Origin: a virus
IMG/VR virus record: IMGVR_UViG_3300032116_000341
Coordinates: 1 to 47,814 of that record
Reading direction: 5' to 3' (one strand)
Length of the DNA: 47,814 bases
In this document: in pieces, positions 7,503 to 14,234 of the stretch
Layout: every line of letters begins with the position of its first letter
How positions within the stretch are numbered: position 1 is the first letter of the stretch
Translations under genes and position numbers: made by a program
Notes under the pieces: generated by a model
Databases searched by the model: none
What the model was told of the DNA's origin: nothing
Seen by the model: the letters and a program-made list of their open reading frames with translations, nothing else

Positions 7503-7746
7503 TGCCAGCAATAAACCAAAAAAAATATCATTTGATGAATGGCTAGAAGAAGGAGCAGTATATACTGTTATTGAAACTGCCAATATGGGTTTACAACCCG
7601 GAAGAATGGGCTTAAGATTAAAAGAAGTTACCCTTACTAAGAAATCATTTCCTTATGAGTATTATGATGCTAGTAGATTTCTACCAATAGAAGGACTAAT
7701 ACTTGAAGCTCAAAAAGAAAAAGAATTAGAATTAGATTTAATTTAA
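7483..7746 (+). CDS. Conserved phage hypothetical, 87 aa
   Basis: This is a small beta-rich protein of a type often seen in phages of Bacteroidota, with a start of the form Met-Lys-Val-Ile-Cys and a C-terminal Tyr-Glu-Tyr-Tyr segment. The function is unknown. ATG at 7483 overlaps the ClpS-like gene by 20 nt and replaces an in-frame TTG nine nt earlier. The tight overlap suggests coexpression with the ClpS-like gene. Confidence 0.7.
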   Translation: MKVICIDASNKPKKISFDEWLEEGAVYTVIETANMGLQPGRMGLRLKEVTLTKKSFPYEYYDASRFLPIEGLILEAQKEKELELDLI

Positions 7747-7747
7747 T

Positions 7748-8185
7748 ATGGAAGATTACACTAAAGAAGATGTAATAAATGCTCTTTCAAAAATTCCTAA
7801 AAAGTTAAGAAAAAGATCTTTAGTTGACCAAAGAAGTTATCTTATTGGATTACTTGCTTTTAGATTTATGATGACTGAGCATGGTATAGCAGCAGCAACT
7901 GGACATAATAGACATACAGTTAATCATAACAAAAAAATTGTATTGCAATATTACGATGATAAAGAGTATATGCAAAATGTATTTGTTCATTCAGTATGTT
8001 TTCCATTTGATTTTAGTGTAATTAAAAAGATACCTAGAACTCCTAAAAAAGTTAAAATAACAGTAGATCTAGATAGAAAGCTTTACACTAAGTTAAGAGC
8101 TGTGGGCTCCATTTTAGGCCATGAGAATACAAGGGATACAATTAAATTATTTATTGAAAACAGTTTAAAGTTATGGGAAAAATGA
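7748..8185 (+). CDS. HTH plus RHH-like DNA-binding protein, 145 aa
   Basis: Probably a transcriptional regulator. Residues about 30-66 read as a helix-turn-helix, with short helices around an Ala-Ala-Ala-Thr-Gly turn followed by His/Arg/Asn-rich recognition-helix residues. Residues about 101-142 have the pattern of a ribbon-helix-helix: a basic beta strand KVKITVDLD, then two amphipathic helices. It follows the preceding gene by 1 nt. In this compact early region it could control phage or host promoters. Assignment is by pattern only, and a structural role cannot be excluded. Confidence 0.5.
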   Translation: MEDYTKEDVINALSKIPKKLRKRSLVDQRSYLIGLLAFRFMMTEHGIAAATGHNRHTVNHNKKIVLQYYDDKEYMQNVFVHSVCFPFDFSVIKKIPRTPKKVKITVDLDRKLYTKLRAVGSILGHENTRDTIKLFIENSLKLWEK

Positions 8186-8439
8186 AAGAACTTTATATGC
8201 AAGTTTATCAAGCAAATGATGGTATACCAGAACAAATGACTATTGGTGATATCATTAAAATGAAAGAATTACAAATATTTGAATGGAATGCTTATGAAAG
8301 AGAAAAGGAAAGAGCAAGATTACAACAATTTGAATCAAGGGATTCAAGAAAGGCTACAGAGGTATCTCAAATTGAGCAAGAATTTGAAAAGTACCGAGAA
8401 AAGGTTGAAAAAAGAAAAAGTAAAAGGAATAAACAATGA
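8182..8439 (+). CDS. Charged coiled-coil protein, 85 aa
   Basis: ATG at 8182 overlaps the upstream stop as ATGA, the classic coupled arrangement; an ATG at 8173 would add three residues. From about residue 30 on, the protein is almost entirely Glu, Lys, Arg and Gln, consistent with a long coiled coil with a very basic C-terminus. The family is not recognised. It may be a partner of the DNA-binding protein just upstream. Confidence 0.6.
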   Translation: MKELYMQVYQANDGIPEQMTIGDIIKMKELQIFEWNAYEREKERARLQQFESRDSRKATEVSQIEQEFEKYREKVEKRKSKRNKQ

Positions 8440-8455
8440 AGAAGGAGATTAAACT

Positions 8456-8872
8456 ATGAAGAAAATTTTATTATTAGCAGGATTAACATTAGGGATTAAT
8501 GTATCTGCACAAATTAAAGTAGAAGATGCACCACAATCAGAAAAGTTGTATCAGAATCCATTAGGATTACATGCTATATTCAGAACAGTACAAGGTGACA
8601 CTTTAGAAAACTACTCATTAACATTTAAAGATGGACAATACCAACAAATTAATGTATATGAAACAGTAACTTTTCTATCTAAACAAGATGCAATAGACTT
8701 TTTTAATTTAATAAAAACAGTTATTGAAACTAAAGAAGATAAGACAGTTACATTTAATGATCAAACAGTGTCTTTAGTATACTTTAAAAATAATCTTAAG
8801 TTATATGTAGGAGATGCATTTAGCTGGTGGAGTATTAAGTATGCTGATAAGTATCTTGAAGCTTTACAATGA
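8456..8872 (+). CDS. Exported protein with Sec signal peptide, 138 aa
   Basis: The N-terminus MKKILLLAGLTLGINVSAQ is a textbook Sec signal peptide, with probable cleavage after Ala18, in the style of Bacteroidota host proteins (mature N-terminus Gln). The mature part is about 120 aa, beta-rich with few Cys, and looks like a small periplasmic domain. Unusually for this window, a strong Shine-Dalgarno-like AAGGAG lies about eight nt before ATG. It is followed by two tiny membrane proteins (8869-9154), so the three may form an envelope-directed cassette, for instance for superinfection exclusion. That role is inference. Confidence 0.7.
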   Translation: MKKILLLAGLTLGINVSAQIKVEDAPQSEKLYQNPLGLHAIFRTVQGDTLENYSLTFKDGQYQQINVYETVTFLSKQDAIDFFNLIKTVIETKEDKTVTFNDQTVSLVYFKNNLKLYVGDAFSWWSIKYADKYLEALQ

Positions 8873-9069
8873 TACATTTTATTAAATATCTAGTGGTATG
8901 GATAAGCCAAAACTTGTCCATACCTTTCTGGATGTTAGGACATTTTCATTTAATGACTAACATCTATGAGGATATTTATGAATTTATTGCTTCCTTTGGT
9001 ATGAATATAATTGTAGCTATTGGTTTTTGGATTAGCTATAAAGAAGACAAACAAAGAAACAGTAAATAA
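8869..9069 (+). CDS. Small membrane protein, 66 aa
   Basis: Starts inside the stop of the exported protein (ATGA overlap). Two hydrophobic stretches (about residues 3-24 and 40-56) flank a short loop, and the tail is Lys/Arg-rich, suggesting a cytoplasmic C-terminus. It is probably translated together with the exported protein. The function is unknown; holin-like or exclusion roles are possible. Confidence 0.55.
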   Translation: MIHFIKYLVVWISQNLSIPFWMLGHFHLMTNIYEDIYEFIASFGMNIIVAIGFWISYKEDKQRNSK

Positions 9070-9070
9070 A

Positions 9071-9154
9071 ATGTTAGGAATATTATTAATTACAGGAACT
9101 ATAATAGTTTCTTTTATTGCAGTAATGTTAATCATACATTACTTTGAAAAATAA
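9071..9154 (+). CDS. Single-pass membrane peptide, 27 aa
   Basis: This is a short ATG-to-TAA ORF, 1 nt after the previous gene. Residues 2-22 are nearly all Leu, Ile, Val, Gly and Ala, forming one transmembrane helix, with a charged end (His-Tyr-Phe-Glu-Lys). It fills the gap exactly up to the next gene (6 nt), which supports it being real, but size alone makes it uncertain. Confidence 0.4.
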   Translation: MLGILLITGTIIVSFIAVMLIIHYFEK

Positions 9155-9160
9155 TCAGAA

Positions 9161-9628
9161 ATGACAAATTATAATGAAGTTAGTGGAGATCTTATTGATC
9201 TTGCTAAAAAGGGTGAATTTGATGTTGTAGCTCATGGCTGCAATTGCTTTTGTACTATGGGTGCAGGAATAGCACCTCAAATGGCTAATGCCTTTGGATG
9301 TGATGAATTTCCACTTGAAAATCAAAAATATTCAGGAGATAAAAATAAGCTTGGTAAGATAGATTATGAAACAATGCTTGTTAATAATAAACATCTTACT
9401 GTTGTTAATGCATATACACAATATGGATTTGGAGGACAACCATTTGATTATGATGCTTTTGAAAAGATTGTATCTGAAATGAATAAAGTTTTTAAAGGTA
9501 TGCATATTGGTTTACCTAAAATTGGAGCTGGATTAGCTGGAGGTAAATGGAATGTCATTAAAGAAATGATACAAGAAGGATTTACTGATTGTAAAGTAAC
9601 TGTAGTAAAATATAGACCAGTTAGATGA
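9161..9628 (+). CDS. Macro-domain (ADP-ribose-binding) protein, 155 aa
   Basis: Macro-domain fold, probably binding or hydrolysing ADP-ribose derivatives (Appr-1''-p phosphatase-like). Features are the N-terminal GDL strand-loop (9-11), the VVAHGCNCF segment (22-30) with Asn28 in the place of the usual Asn of macro hydrolases, the GAGIA loop (34-38), and a second glycine loop near the C-terminus (IGAGLAGG) that contacts the distal ribose and phosphate. It is a free-standing single domain. The next gene, a radical SAM enzyme, starts inside its stop codon, so the pair is probably a functional unit. A counter-defence role against NAD- or ADP-ribose-based immunity is possible but unproven. Confidence 0.85.
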   Translation: MTNYNEVSGDLIDLAKKGEFDVVAHGCNCFCTMGAGIAPQMANAFGCDEFPLENQKYSGDKNKLGKIDYETMLVNNKHLTVVNAYTQYGFGGQPFDYDAFEKIVSEMNKVFKGMHIGLPKIGAGLAGGKWNVIKEMIQEGFTDCKVTVVKYRPVR

Positions 9629-10491
9629 TAGTCACAAAAGTTACTAGAAAATCTATGACCATAAGACCAAGTGGGAGGAGTACTGATTTCATCAGTCCCT
9701 CCTTTGGTCATGGCTGTTTGTATAACTGTAGTTACTGTTATATGAAGAGACATAAACCGGAAGGATTATCTGTAGCTACAAATACTATGGATATCCTGAC
9801 AGAAATTAATTCACATGCTTATTTTACTGATGTAGAGAAACCTAATCAAACAGGGGAGTATGTAACTTATGATATCTCTTGTAATGAAGACTTTGCTCTT
9901 CATGCTAAATATCATGACTGGAAGACAATTTTTAAGTTCTTTAGAGATCATCCACTTGCTATGGGTTCATTTGCTACTAAGTATGTAAATAAAAACTTAC
10001 TAAGTTTTAATCCAGAAGGTAAGATTAGAATAAGATTTAGTATAATGCCTGAGAAGTGGAGAAAACAATTAGAACCTAATACTAGTCCACTTGATCAGAG
10101 ACTTCAAGCTATTCCAAAATTTATATATGCGGGTTATGATGTACACTTAAACTTTAGTCCAGTTATTGTTCATGACAATTGGCTGACTGAGTATGAGTTT
10201 TTGTTTGATATAATTAAGAAACATGCTCAGTATAATCTTTGGAATTTTGACCTAGTAAAAGCTGAAGTAATATTTCTTACTCATAATGAGGACAAGCATA
10301 AGTATAATCTACAGCATAATCTTCCGGGAGAAGATTTACTTTGGGTACCTAAAATACAAGAAGCTAAAATTTCTCAGTATGGTGGTAAGAATATAAGGTA
10401 TGAACATAACAGAAAAGCTGATTATATCAAACAGTTTGTTGAGTTACATGATAAATATATTCCTTGGAATACAATTAGATACATATTTTAG
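9625..10491 (+). CDS. Radical SAM protein, SplB-like, 288 aa
   Basis: Radical SAM enzyme resembling the spore photoproduct lyase (COG1533-like) branch. The cluster motif is Cys31-x3-Cys35-x2-Cys38 followed by Tyr and Met, within a FGHGCLYNCSYC segment. Later strands carry the SAM-barrel pattern (SFATKY, RIRFSIMP, HLNFSPVIV). The enzyme would use a 4Fe-4S cluster and S-adenosylmethionine to make a radical; the substrate is unknown. It overlaps the macro-domain gene by 4 nt (ATGA), so the two are likely translated together. Repair of photodamaged DNA or nucleotide modification are both possible. Confidence 0.85.
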   Translation: MIVTKVTRKSMTIRPSGRSTDFISPSFGHGCLYNCSYCYMKRHKPEGLSVATNTMDILTEINSHAYFTDVEKPNQTGEYVTYDISCNEDFALHAKYHDWKTIFKFFRDHPLAMGSFATKYVNKNLLSFNPEGKIRIRFSIMPEKWRKQLEPNTSPLDQRLQAIPKFIYAGYDVHLNFSPVIVHDNWLTEYEFLFDIIKKHAQYNLWNFDLVKAEVIFLTHNEDKHKYNLQHNLPGEDLLWVPKIQEAKISQYGGKNIRYEHNRKADYIKQFVELHDKYIPWNTIRYIF

Positions 10492-10493
10492 CT

Positions 10494-10772
10494 ATGACAC
10501 TTTTAGATACTGAAAAAATAGGTAAGAAGCTTGTAAAGCACGGATTCTACAGATCTAATCTTGATCATCAACATTATAGATATCATAATATTGCAGGTGG
10601 ATTATCAGTTACATTTGTATTACAAAGTAATATATGGTCTGCAAATTTTACTCATGGAATTGACATGCACACTACAATAACATTTACTGGTCATCAAGCT
10701 GTATTTACTCCAGAGTGGTTAGTAGAAGAACATAAAAAATTACAAGCAATGTTTAAATTTTTAAGAGGATGA
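10494..10772 (+). CDS. Hypothetical protein, 92 aa
   Basis: Starts 2 nt after the radical SAM stop and ends in an ATGA overlap with the next gene, so it belongs to the same transcription unit. It is His/Thr-rich, with many aromatic residues in a predicted beta-sheet core and a C-terminal helix. Clusters of His (DHQHYRYH) could bind metal. The family is not recognised. Confidence 0.65.
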   Translation: MTLLDTEKIGKKLVKHGFYRSNLDHQHYRYHNIAGGLSVTFVLQSNIWSANFTHGIDMHTTITFTGHQAVFTPEWLVEEHKKLQAMFKFLRG

Positions 10773-11170
10773 AAAAATATAATTTTAGTGATACAAAGAT
10801 TAAGAACTTAATCAAAGATATATGTAATGAGCACTGGGATGTTTGTAAACCTGAAGATAGTAACATGGGTTACTTATGGTATATGTATGCCTCTGGTAAT
10901 AAACAAGGAGAGTTTAAACCATTTATTTTTCTATCTGAGTTAAATTTACTTGTTAAAAAAGGGTATGCTACTGAAGAAGAGAAGCAAAACATGCTCAGGA
11001 TGTTATTAAGTGAAGATGATGATAATGCAAATCTTACTGCATATTCTATACTTACACTTAGAAGTAAAAGACTAGAAGAATTAGGATTATGGACAGATAA
11101 TAATGTAAATTATAAAGATGTCAACTATACAAAGGATATAATTAATCCTGAATTATTTTGGAATAAATAG
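10769..11170 (+). CDS. Hypothetical protein, 133 aa, S-D-DN motif
   Basis: Starts by ATGA overlap with the previous gene. Residues 78-97 hold a motif (Met-Leu-Leu-Ser-x-Asp-x-Asp-Asn, then a hydrophobic/Ala helix) also found in the proteins at 19578-19994 and 22431-23732. This suggests a shared small helical-repeat module. The function is unknown, and no catalytic signature was seen. Confidence 0.65.
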   Translation: MKKYNFSDTKIKNLIKDICNEHWDVCKPEDSNMGYLWYMYASGNKQGEFKPFIFLSELNLLVKKGYATEEEKQNMLRMLLSEDDDNANLTAYSILTLRSKRLEELGLWTDNNVNYKDVNYTKDIINPELFWNK

Positions 11171-11175
11171 ATATT

Positions 11176-11340
11176 ATGGAAAAAACAGCTGTACAATGGA
11201 TAGAAGAAACTATTGGTAGAAAACATATGAATGAGTTTTTAAAATCTGTAATAGACCAAGCTAAAGAAAAAGAAAAGGAATATTTAGAAAAACTTAAAGA
11301 CTTTGATACATGGAAAGAATGGAAAAATAAATCAGAATAA
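11176..11340 (+). CDS. Small charged protein, 54 aa
   Basis: Complete ATG-to-TAA ORF in an otherwise empty gap. It begins with the Met-Glu-Lys-Thr-Ala-Val-x-Trp pattern seen in many tiny Bacteroidota phage proteins, then continues as a Lys/Glu amphipathic helix. The function is unknown. It is followed by the next start after 1 nt. Confidence 0.6.
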   Translation: MEKTAVQWIEETIGRKHMNEFLKSVIDQAKEKEKEYLEKLKDFDTWKEWKNKSE

Positions 11341-11341
11341 G

Positions 11342-11542
11342 ATGGAAAGCTGGGATAAAAGTAAATCTGAGTTTATCAAGACTCCAAAAGAAGTTATTAA
11401 TTTCTTTAATGAAATAGAAAATATCTGTAAAATATATGGGTATTCAATAGCTCATGAAGATGGTCATGGTGCATTCATTATTGAAGGTTATGATCCTACT
11501 AATATTGATTGGTTAAAGAGTGCACATTTAACTATTAAATAA
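11342..11542 (+). CDS. Hypothetical protein, 66 aa
   Basis: ATG at 11342 fits the spacing (1 nt after the previous stop); an in-frame TTG at 11303 would overlap that gene by 38 nt and is rejected. This is a small soluble alpha/beta protein with a His-Glu-Asp-Gly-His segment (residues 38-42). The function is unknown. Confidence 0.6.
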   Translation: MESWDKSKSEFIKTPKEVINFFNEIENICKIYGYSIAHEDGHGAFIIEGYDPTNIDWLKSAHLTIK

Positions 11543-11549
11543 GAATAAG

Positions 11550-11735
11550 ATGAATTGTATAAAATGTGGTAAGAAAGCTTATAGAGTATATAAACCTGAT
11601 CTAGATCTAGAAGGTATAGGTATGTGCTCTGATCATCAAGATGAGATTACTCTTGATCTTATGGTAGCCAACTTTGATTCTAGAGGCTGGGAAAAGTTTG
11701 AAAAGAAATACGGTAAAAAAGATGAGAAGAATTAG
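11550..11735 (+). CDS. Small zinc-ribbon-like protein, 61 aa
   Basis: Cys3-x2-Cys6 near the N-terminus and a second Cys-x2-His pair (about residues 26-29) suggest a single small zinc site. The remainder is acidic then basic. The family is not recognised. Its 3' end overlaps the following 38-codon gene. Confidence 0.6.
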   Translation: MNCIKCGKKAYRVYKPDLDLEGIGMCSDHQDEITLDLMVANFDSRGWEKFEKKYGKKDEKN

Positions 11736-11838
11736 AAAATGGTTTGAACTCAACTGGGGTTGGTTCTTTATTAATGGTAGAAAAAAGGATGCTTGGGCAA
11801 GGTATCTTAGAAAAAAGTATAATGATGACGGAGAATGA
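11722..11838 (+). CDS. Tiny basic Trp-rich protein, 38 aa
   Basis: ATG at 11722 to TGA at 11836-11838. It overlaps both neighbours by about 15 nt, which is typical of this compact cluster. It is rich in Arg, Lys and Trp with a central Trp-Gly-Trp-Phe-Phe-Ile-Asn-Gly segment, a pattern I associate with small proteins of Bacteroidota phages. It explains why the following gene needs no long N-terminal extension. Confidence 0.55.
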   Translation: MRRIRKWFELNWGWFFINGRKKDAWARYLRKKYNDDGE

Positions 11839-12076
11839 ATTAAAAGATTTTGGATTTGATCAGGTTGTTATATCTGATGTAGATAGTGGTAACGGGTATG
11901 ATTATTACTTCTACCAAAAAGAGCTATACAACAATGTAGTTCTGTATACATCAGATAGTATTGATACTAAAGATGACCGGTGGATTATTAGTTGCTGGGA
12001 TTTACCAGCTATAAAAATAGAAAGTGTAGATCATTATCAACAATTTCTAGACACACTAAGAAATATAATTAGATAG
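11822..12076 (+). CDS. Hypothetical protein, 84 aa
   Basis: The ATG-ATG at 11822/11825 was chosen as start; an in-frame TTG at 11744 would swallow the 38-codon gene. It is an acidic, Tyr/Asp-rich, probably alpha/beta protein. The function is unknown. It overlaps the upstream gene by 17 nt. Confidence 0.6.
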   Translation: MMTENELKDFGFDQVVISDVDSGNGYDYYFYQKELYNNVVLYTSDSIDTKDDRWIISCWDLPAIKIESVDHYQQFLDTLRNIIR

Positions 12077-12077
12077 T

Positions 12078-12428
12078 ATGTTTTCTGGTAAGTTTATTAA
12101 GAAGAATGGGAAGCTAGTTTATAACGGACCTCAAGATAAACTAGGATATGAGATATTCATGTCAAAAATTCCTGAAGGACAATTAGTTGAAATGTATATT
12201 GATTTGGCTGATACAAATCATAGTAAAGCACAACTTGCTAAAGTACATGCTTGTATTAGAGAGTTAGCTAAAGAATCTGGATATACTTTTGATGATATGA
12301 AAGTTATTATAAAAGAAACTTCTGGTCTTAAAGCTAAGTCTTTTGCAGACTGTAGTAGAGATGAACTAATGTTAGCAATTGAAACTTGTGTACAAATAGG
12401 AAAAGATCAATTTAATTTGAATCTTTAG
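12078..12428 (+). CDS. NinB-like recombination protein candidate, 116 aa
   Basis: The central part (about residues 50-112) recalls NinB/Orf-type phage recombination proteins: a helix with Lys-Ala-Gln-Leu-Ala-Lys-Val-His, then a helix with Asp-Asp-Met-Lys-Val-Ile-Ile-Lys, a Lys-Ser-Phe-Ala-Asp-Cys-Ser turn and a final helix. NinB-type proteins bind single-stranded DNA and help pair it. The assignment is by pattern and unsure. It ends 17 nt inside the convergent minus-strand gene. Confidence 0.4.
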   Translation: MFSGKFIKKNGKLVYNGPQDKLGYEIFMSKIPEGQLVEMYIDLADTNHSKAQLAKVHACIRELAKESGYTFDDMKVIIKETSGLKAKSFADCSRDELMLAIETCVQIGKDQFNLNL

Positions 12429-12735
12429 ATTCATCATCCTCTTTAACAAAGTTTTTAGTTTCAATTTCTTTCTCATCAATTAAATTATTTTCAGTAGCTT
12501 GTTTTTCAATTTCTGCTAATAATAAAGTTATAGTATAAAAAGATTTTTCATGCGGAGTAAGCTCAGCATAAGACTTTTTTAAGATATTTTGTAGTGATTC
12601 TTCAGTAGTACCTTTTTCTTGAAGAATAGTAAACAGATCATAAAGAACTGCTTTTACCATTACATAATAAGCTTTATTTACCGGAACATTGATGATAGCA
12701 TCATCTTTTATTTCTTTAACTTTTATAGTACTCAT
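12412..12735 (-). CDS. Lone antisense gene, hypothetical 107 aa
   Basis: The only minus-strand gene within the 29-kb plus-strand block. It starts at the ATG whose complement is 12733-12735; longer upstream in-frame versions run into the UDG gene. It fills the otherwise empty 338-nt interval between two plus-strand genes. The protein has a regular soluble layout: an N-terminal beta segment, a Tyr-Tyr-Val-Met helix, an amphipathic helix and an acidic C-terminal tail. The function is not recognised. Being on the strand of the virion genes, it may be expressed late or oppose transcription of its neighbours. Confidence 0.65.
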   Translation of the reverse strand: MSTIKVKEIKDDAIINVPVNKAYYVMVKAVLYDLFTILQEKGTTEESLQNILKKSYAELTPHEKSFYTITLLLAEIEKQATENNLIDEKEIETKNFVKEDDESKDSN

Positions 12736-12766
12736 ATTGTATAATTTTATCAAAAATAGCAAAAAA
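12736..12766. promoter_or_regulatory. Divergent AT-rich promoter interval
   Basis: Only 31 nt separate the start of the minus-strand gene from the UDG start. The plus strand has TATAAT at 12740-12745, 21 nt before the UDG ATG. No matching upstream -35 hexamer or Bacteroidota -33 box stands out, so this is a weak call. Confidence 0.2.
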
Positions 12767-13465
12767 ATGAATTTAGAAGAAATTAAACAAAAAATGTTTG
12801 ATAAACTTGAACCAAGCGGATGGGGAAGAGTTTTTAAATCTTTTATATTTAGTTCTGAGTTTGATGACATACTCATTAAACTTTGGAATTTAAGTAAAGA
12901 AGACAAAAGATTTACTCCACCTCTTAAACAAGTATTTAGGGCATTTGAAGAATGTCCATATAATAAACTAAGAGTTGTTATTGTTGGTCAAGATCCATAT
13001 CCACAACTTGGAGTAGCTGATGGAATATCATTTAGTTGTAGCAATACAAACAAACTACAACCTAGTCTTAAATTTATTCTACAAGAAGTAGATAGAACTG
13101 TATATAATAACCATGTGATTAGTGAAAATTTAGACTTATCAAGATGGTCAAAACAAGGCATACTTATGCTAAATACAGCTCTTACAGTTGAAGTAGGTAA
13201 AATTGGTAGTCATTATGATATATGGAGATCTTTTACTGCTTATTTATTAGATTGGTTAAATAATTATAATCCGGGATTGATATATGTCTACATGGGGAAA
13301 AAAGCTGAAGAATGGTCTGACCTTACTAATGATAATAACTATAAGTTTACTGTTAAACATCCTGCTTCTGCTGCTTATAATGGCTCTAAATGGGATAGTG
13401 ATGATATATTTAATAAGATATCTAGACTTGTAGAAGAATCTAATGGTGAAACTATAATATGGTAA
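12767..13465 (+). CDS. ung: Uracil-DNA glycosylase, 232 aa
   Basis: Family 1 (Ung-type) uracil-DNA glycosylase, which removes uracil from DNA in base-excision repair. The water-activating motif GQDPYP lies at 74-79, followed by Gly-Val-Ala-Asp-Gly, and the C-terminal minor-groove loop His-Pro-Ala-Ser is near residue 204. The length of about 230 aa is normal. ATG at 12767 follows an A-rich tract; an extended ORF starting at 12689 would overlap the divergent minus-strand gene and adds a hydrophobic tail unlike Ung. It leads directly into the replication genes (1 nt to the next gene), fitting crAss-like phages. Confidence 0.92.
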   Translation: MNLEEIKQKMFDKLEPSGWGRVFKSFIFSSEFDDILIKLWNLSKEDKRFTPPLKQVFRAFEECPYNKLRVVIVGQDPYPQLGVADGISFSCSNTNKLQPSLKFILQEVDRTVYNNHVISENLDLSRWSKQGILMLNTALTVEVGKIGSHYDIWRSFTAYLLDWLNNYNPGLIYVYMGKKAEEWSDLTNDNNYKFTVKHPASAAYNGSKWDSDDIFNKISRLVEESNGETIIW

Positions 13466-13466
13466 T

Positions 13467-14054
13467 ATGACAGAAATATTTCTTAGGTGTATTAAAGAGG
13501 GATTAACTCCTAATACCTTTTATGTATTATACTGCATTAAAGAAAAAATTGCAGTAGCAAATTTTGTTAATAAAGCAATAGAATGCAAAAGGCTGCAAAG
13601 TGAAGCATGGCTTGATGAAAACTTGCAATTGACCTCTAAAAGTCATATCTTTATTACTGAAATTGATGGGTACTTTAGAAAGTCAAAGAAGAAAACTACT
13701 ATAGATTTATTGGGTAATAATTTCCTTGATAACATTAAGGATTATAATGAAATATTTCCTAATAAAAAGCTATCAAGTGGCAAGTATGCAAGAGTAAATC
13801 CTAAAACTCTTGAAAATAGTTTTAGATGGTTTTTTGAAACTTATGACTTTACTTGGGATACTATCTTCAAAGCTACTAGAAAATATGTTGATGAATACAG
13901 TATCCGTAGATATGAATATATGAGAACTTCTCAGTATTTCATTAGAAAACAAAATACTGATAAAACTTGGGATTCTGATTTAGCAACATATTGTGAATTA
14001 ATATTAAGTGGAGAAGATTATGTAATAGATTATTTTAAAGAAAGAGTAGATTAA
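13467..14054 (+). CDS. Replication-associated hypothetical, 195 aa
   Basis: A conserved-looking soluble protein between the UDG gene and the DnaB-type helicase. The N-terminal 40 residues suggest a small helical (winged-helix-like) domain, and the C-terminal half is a helix bundle with many Tyr/Arg (Tyr-Met-Arg-Thr-Ser-Gln-Tyr-Phe). Position suggests a helicase loader or replication initiator, but no motif proves it. It starts 1 nt after the UDG stop and ends with a TAATG overlap into a membrane protein. Confidence 0.6.
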   Translation: MTEIFLRCIKEGLTPNTFYVLYCIKEKIAVANFVNKAIECKRLQSEAWLDENLQLTSKSHIFITEIDGYFRKSKKKTTIDLLGNNFLDNIKDYNEIFPNKKLSSGKYARVNPKTLENSFRWFFETYDFTWDTIFKATRKYVDEYSIRRYEYMRTSQYFIRKQNTDKTWDSDLATYCELILSGEDYVIDYFKERVD

Positions 14055-14233
14055 TGGGAAATAAAACACAGTTATTTCTATTTGCTATTATTGGAACTTT
14101 ATTGGCTTGGGTGATTACAGATAATTTTATTATTACAATAGGAATTGGACAGTTTTTACTTATTGAACTGATTATTACAATAATGCATGAAATATACAAT
14201 TTAGCAAAAGCAGATATAATTAAAAAATCATAA
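14054..14233 (+). CDS. Two-pass membrane protein, 59 aa
   Basis: The start overlaps the previous stop (TAATG), and the stop lies 1 nt before the helicase ATG. Two hydrophobic segments, about residues 7-20 and 26-45, are followed by a polar helix ending in Lys-Lys-Ser. A membrane protein inside a replication operon is unusual. It could anchor the replisome or merely be a passenger gene. Confidence 0.55.
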   Translation: MGNKTQLFLFAIIGTLLAWVITDNFIITIGIGQFLLIELIITIMHEIYNLAKADIIKKS

Positions 14234-14234
14234 T

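Noticed and set aside
11303-11341. Upstream in-frame TTG start for the 66-aa gene, and similar TTG starts at 3517, 6106, 7474, 11744 and 36944
   Set aside because: Each has a nearby ATG with a better junction to the preceding gene; the longer forms would overlap real neighbours.
1160-12076. Stop-codon reassignment (TAG read as Gln)
   Set aside because: Several well-formed genes end in TAG at tight junctions with the next gene, and the giant genes have no internal TAG.
12689-12766. Upstream extension of UDG with a hydrophobic start
   Set aside because: It would overlap the divergent antisense gene, and UDG proteins begin near the ATG at 12767 with the normal family length.
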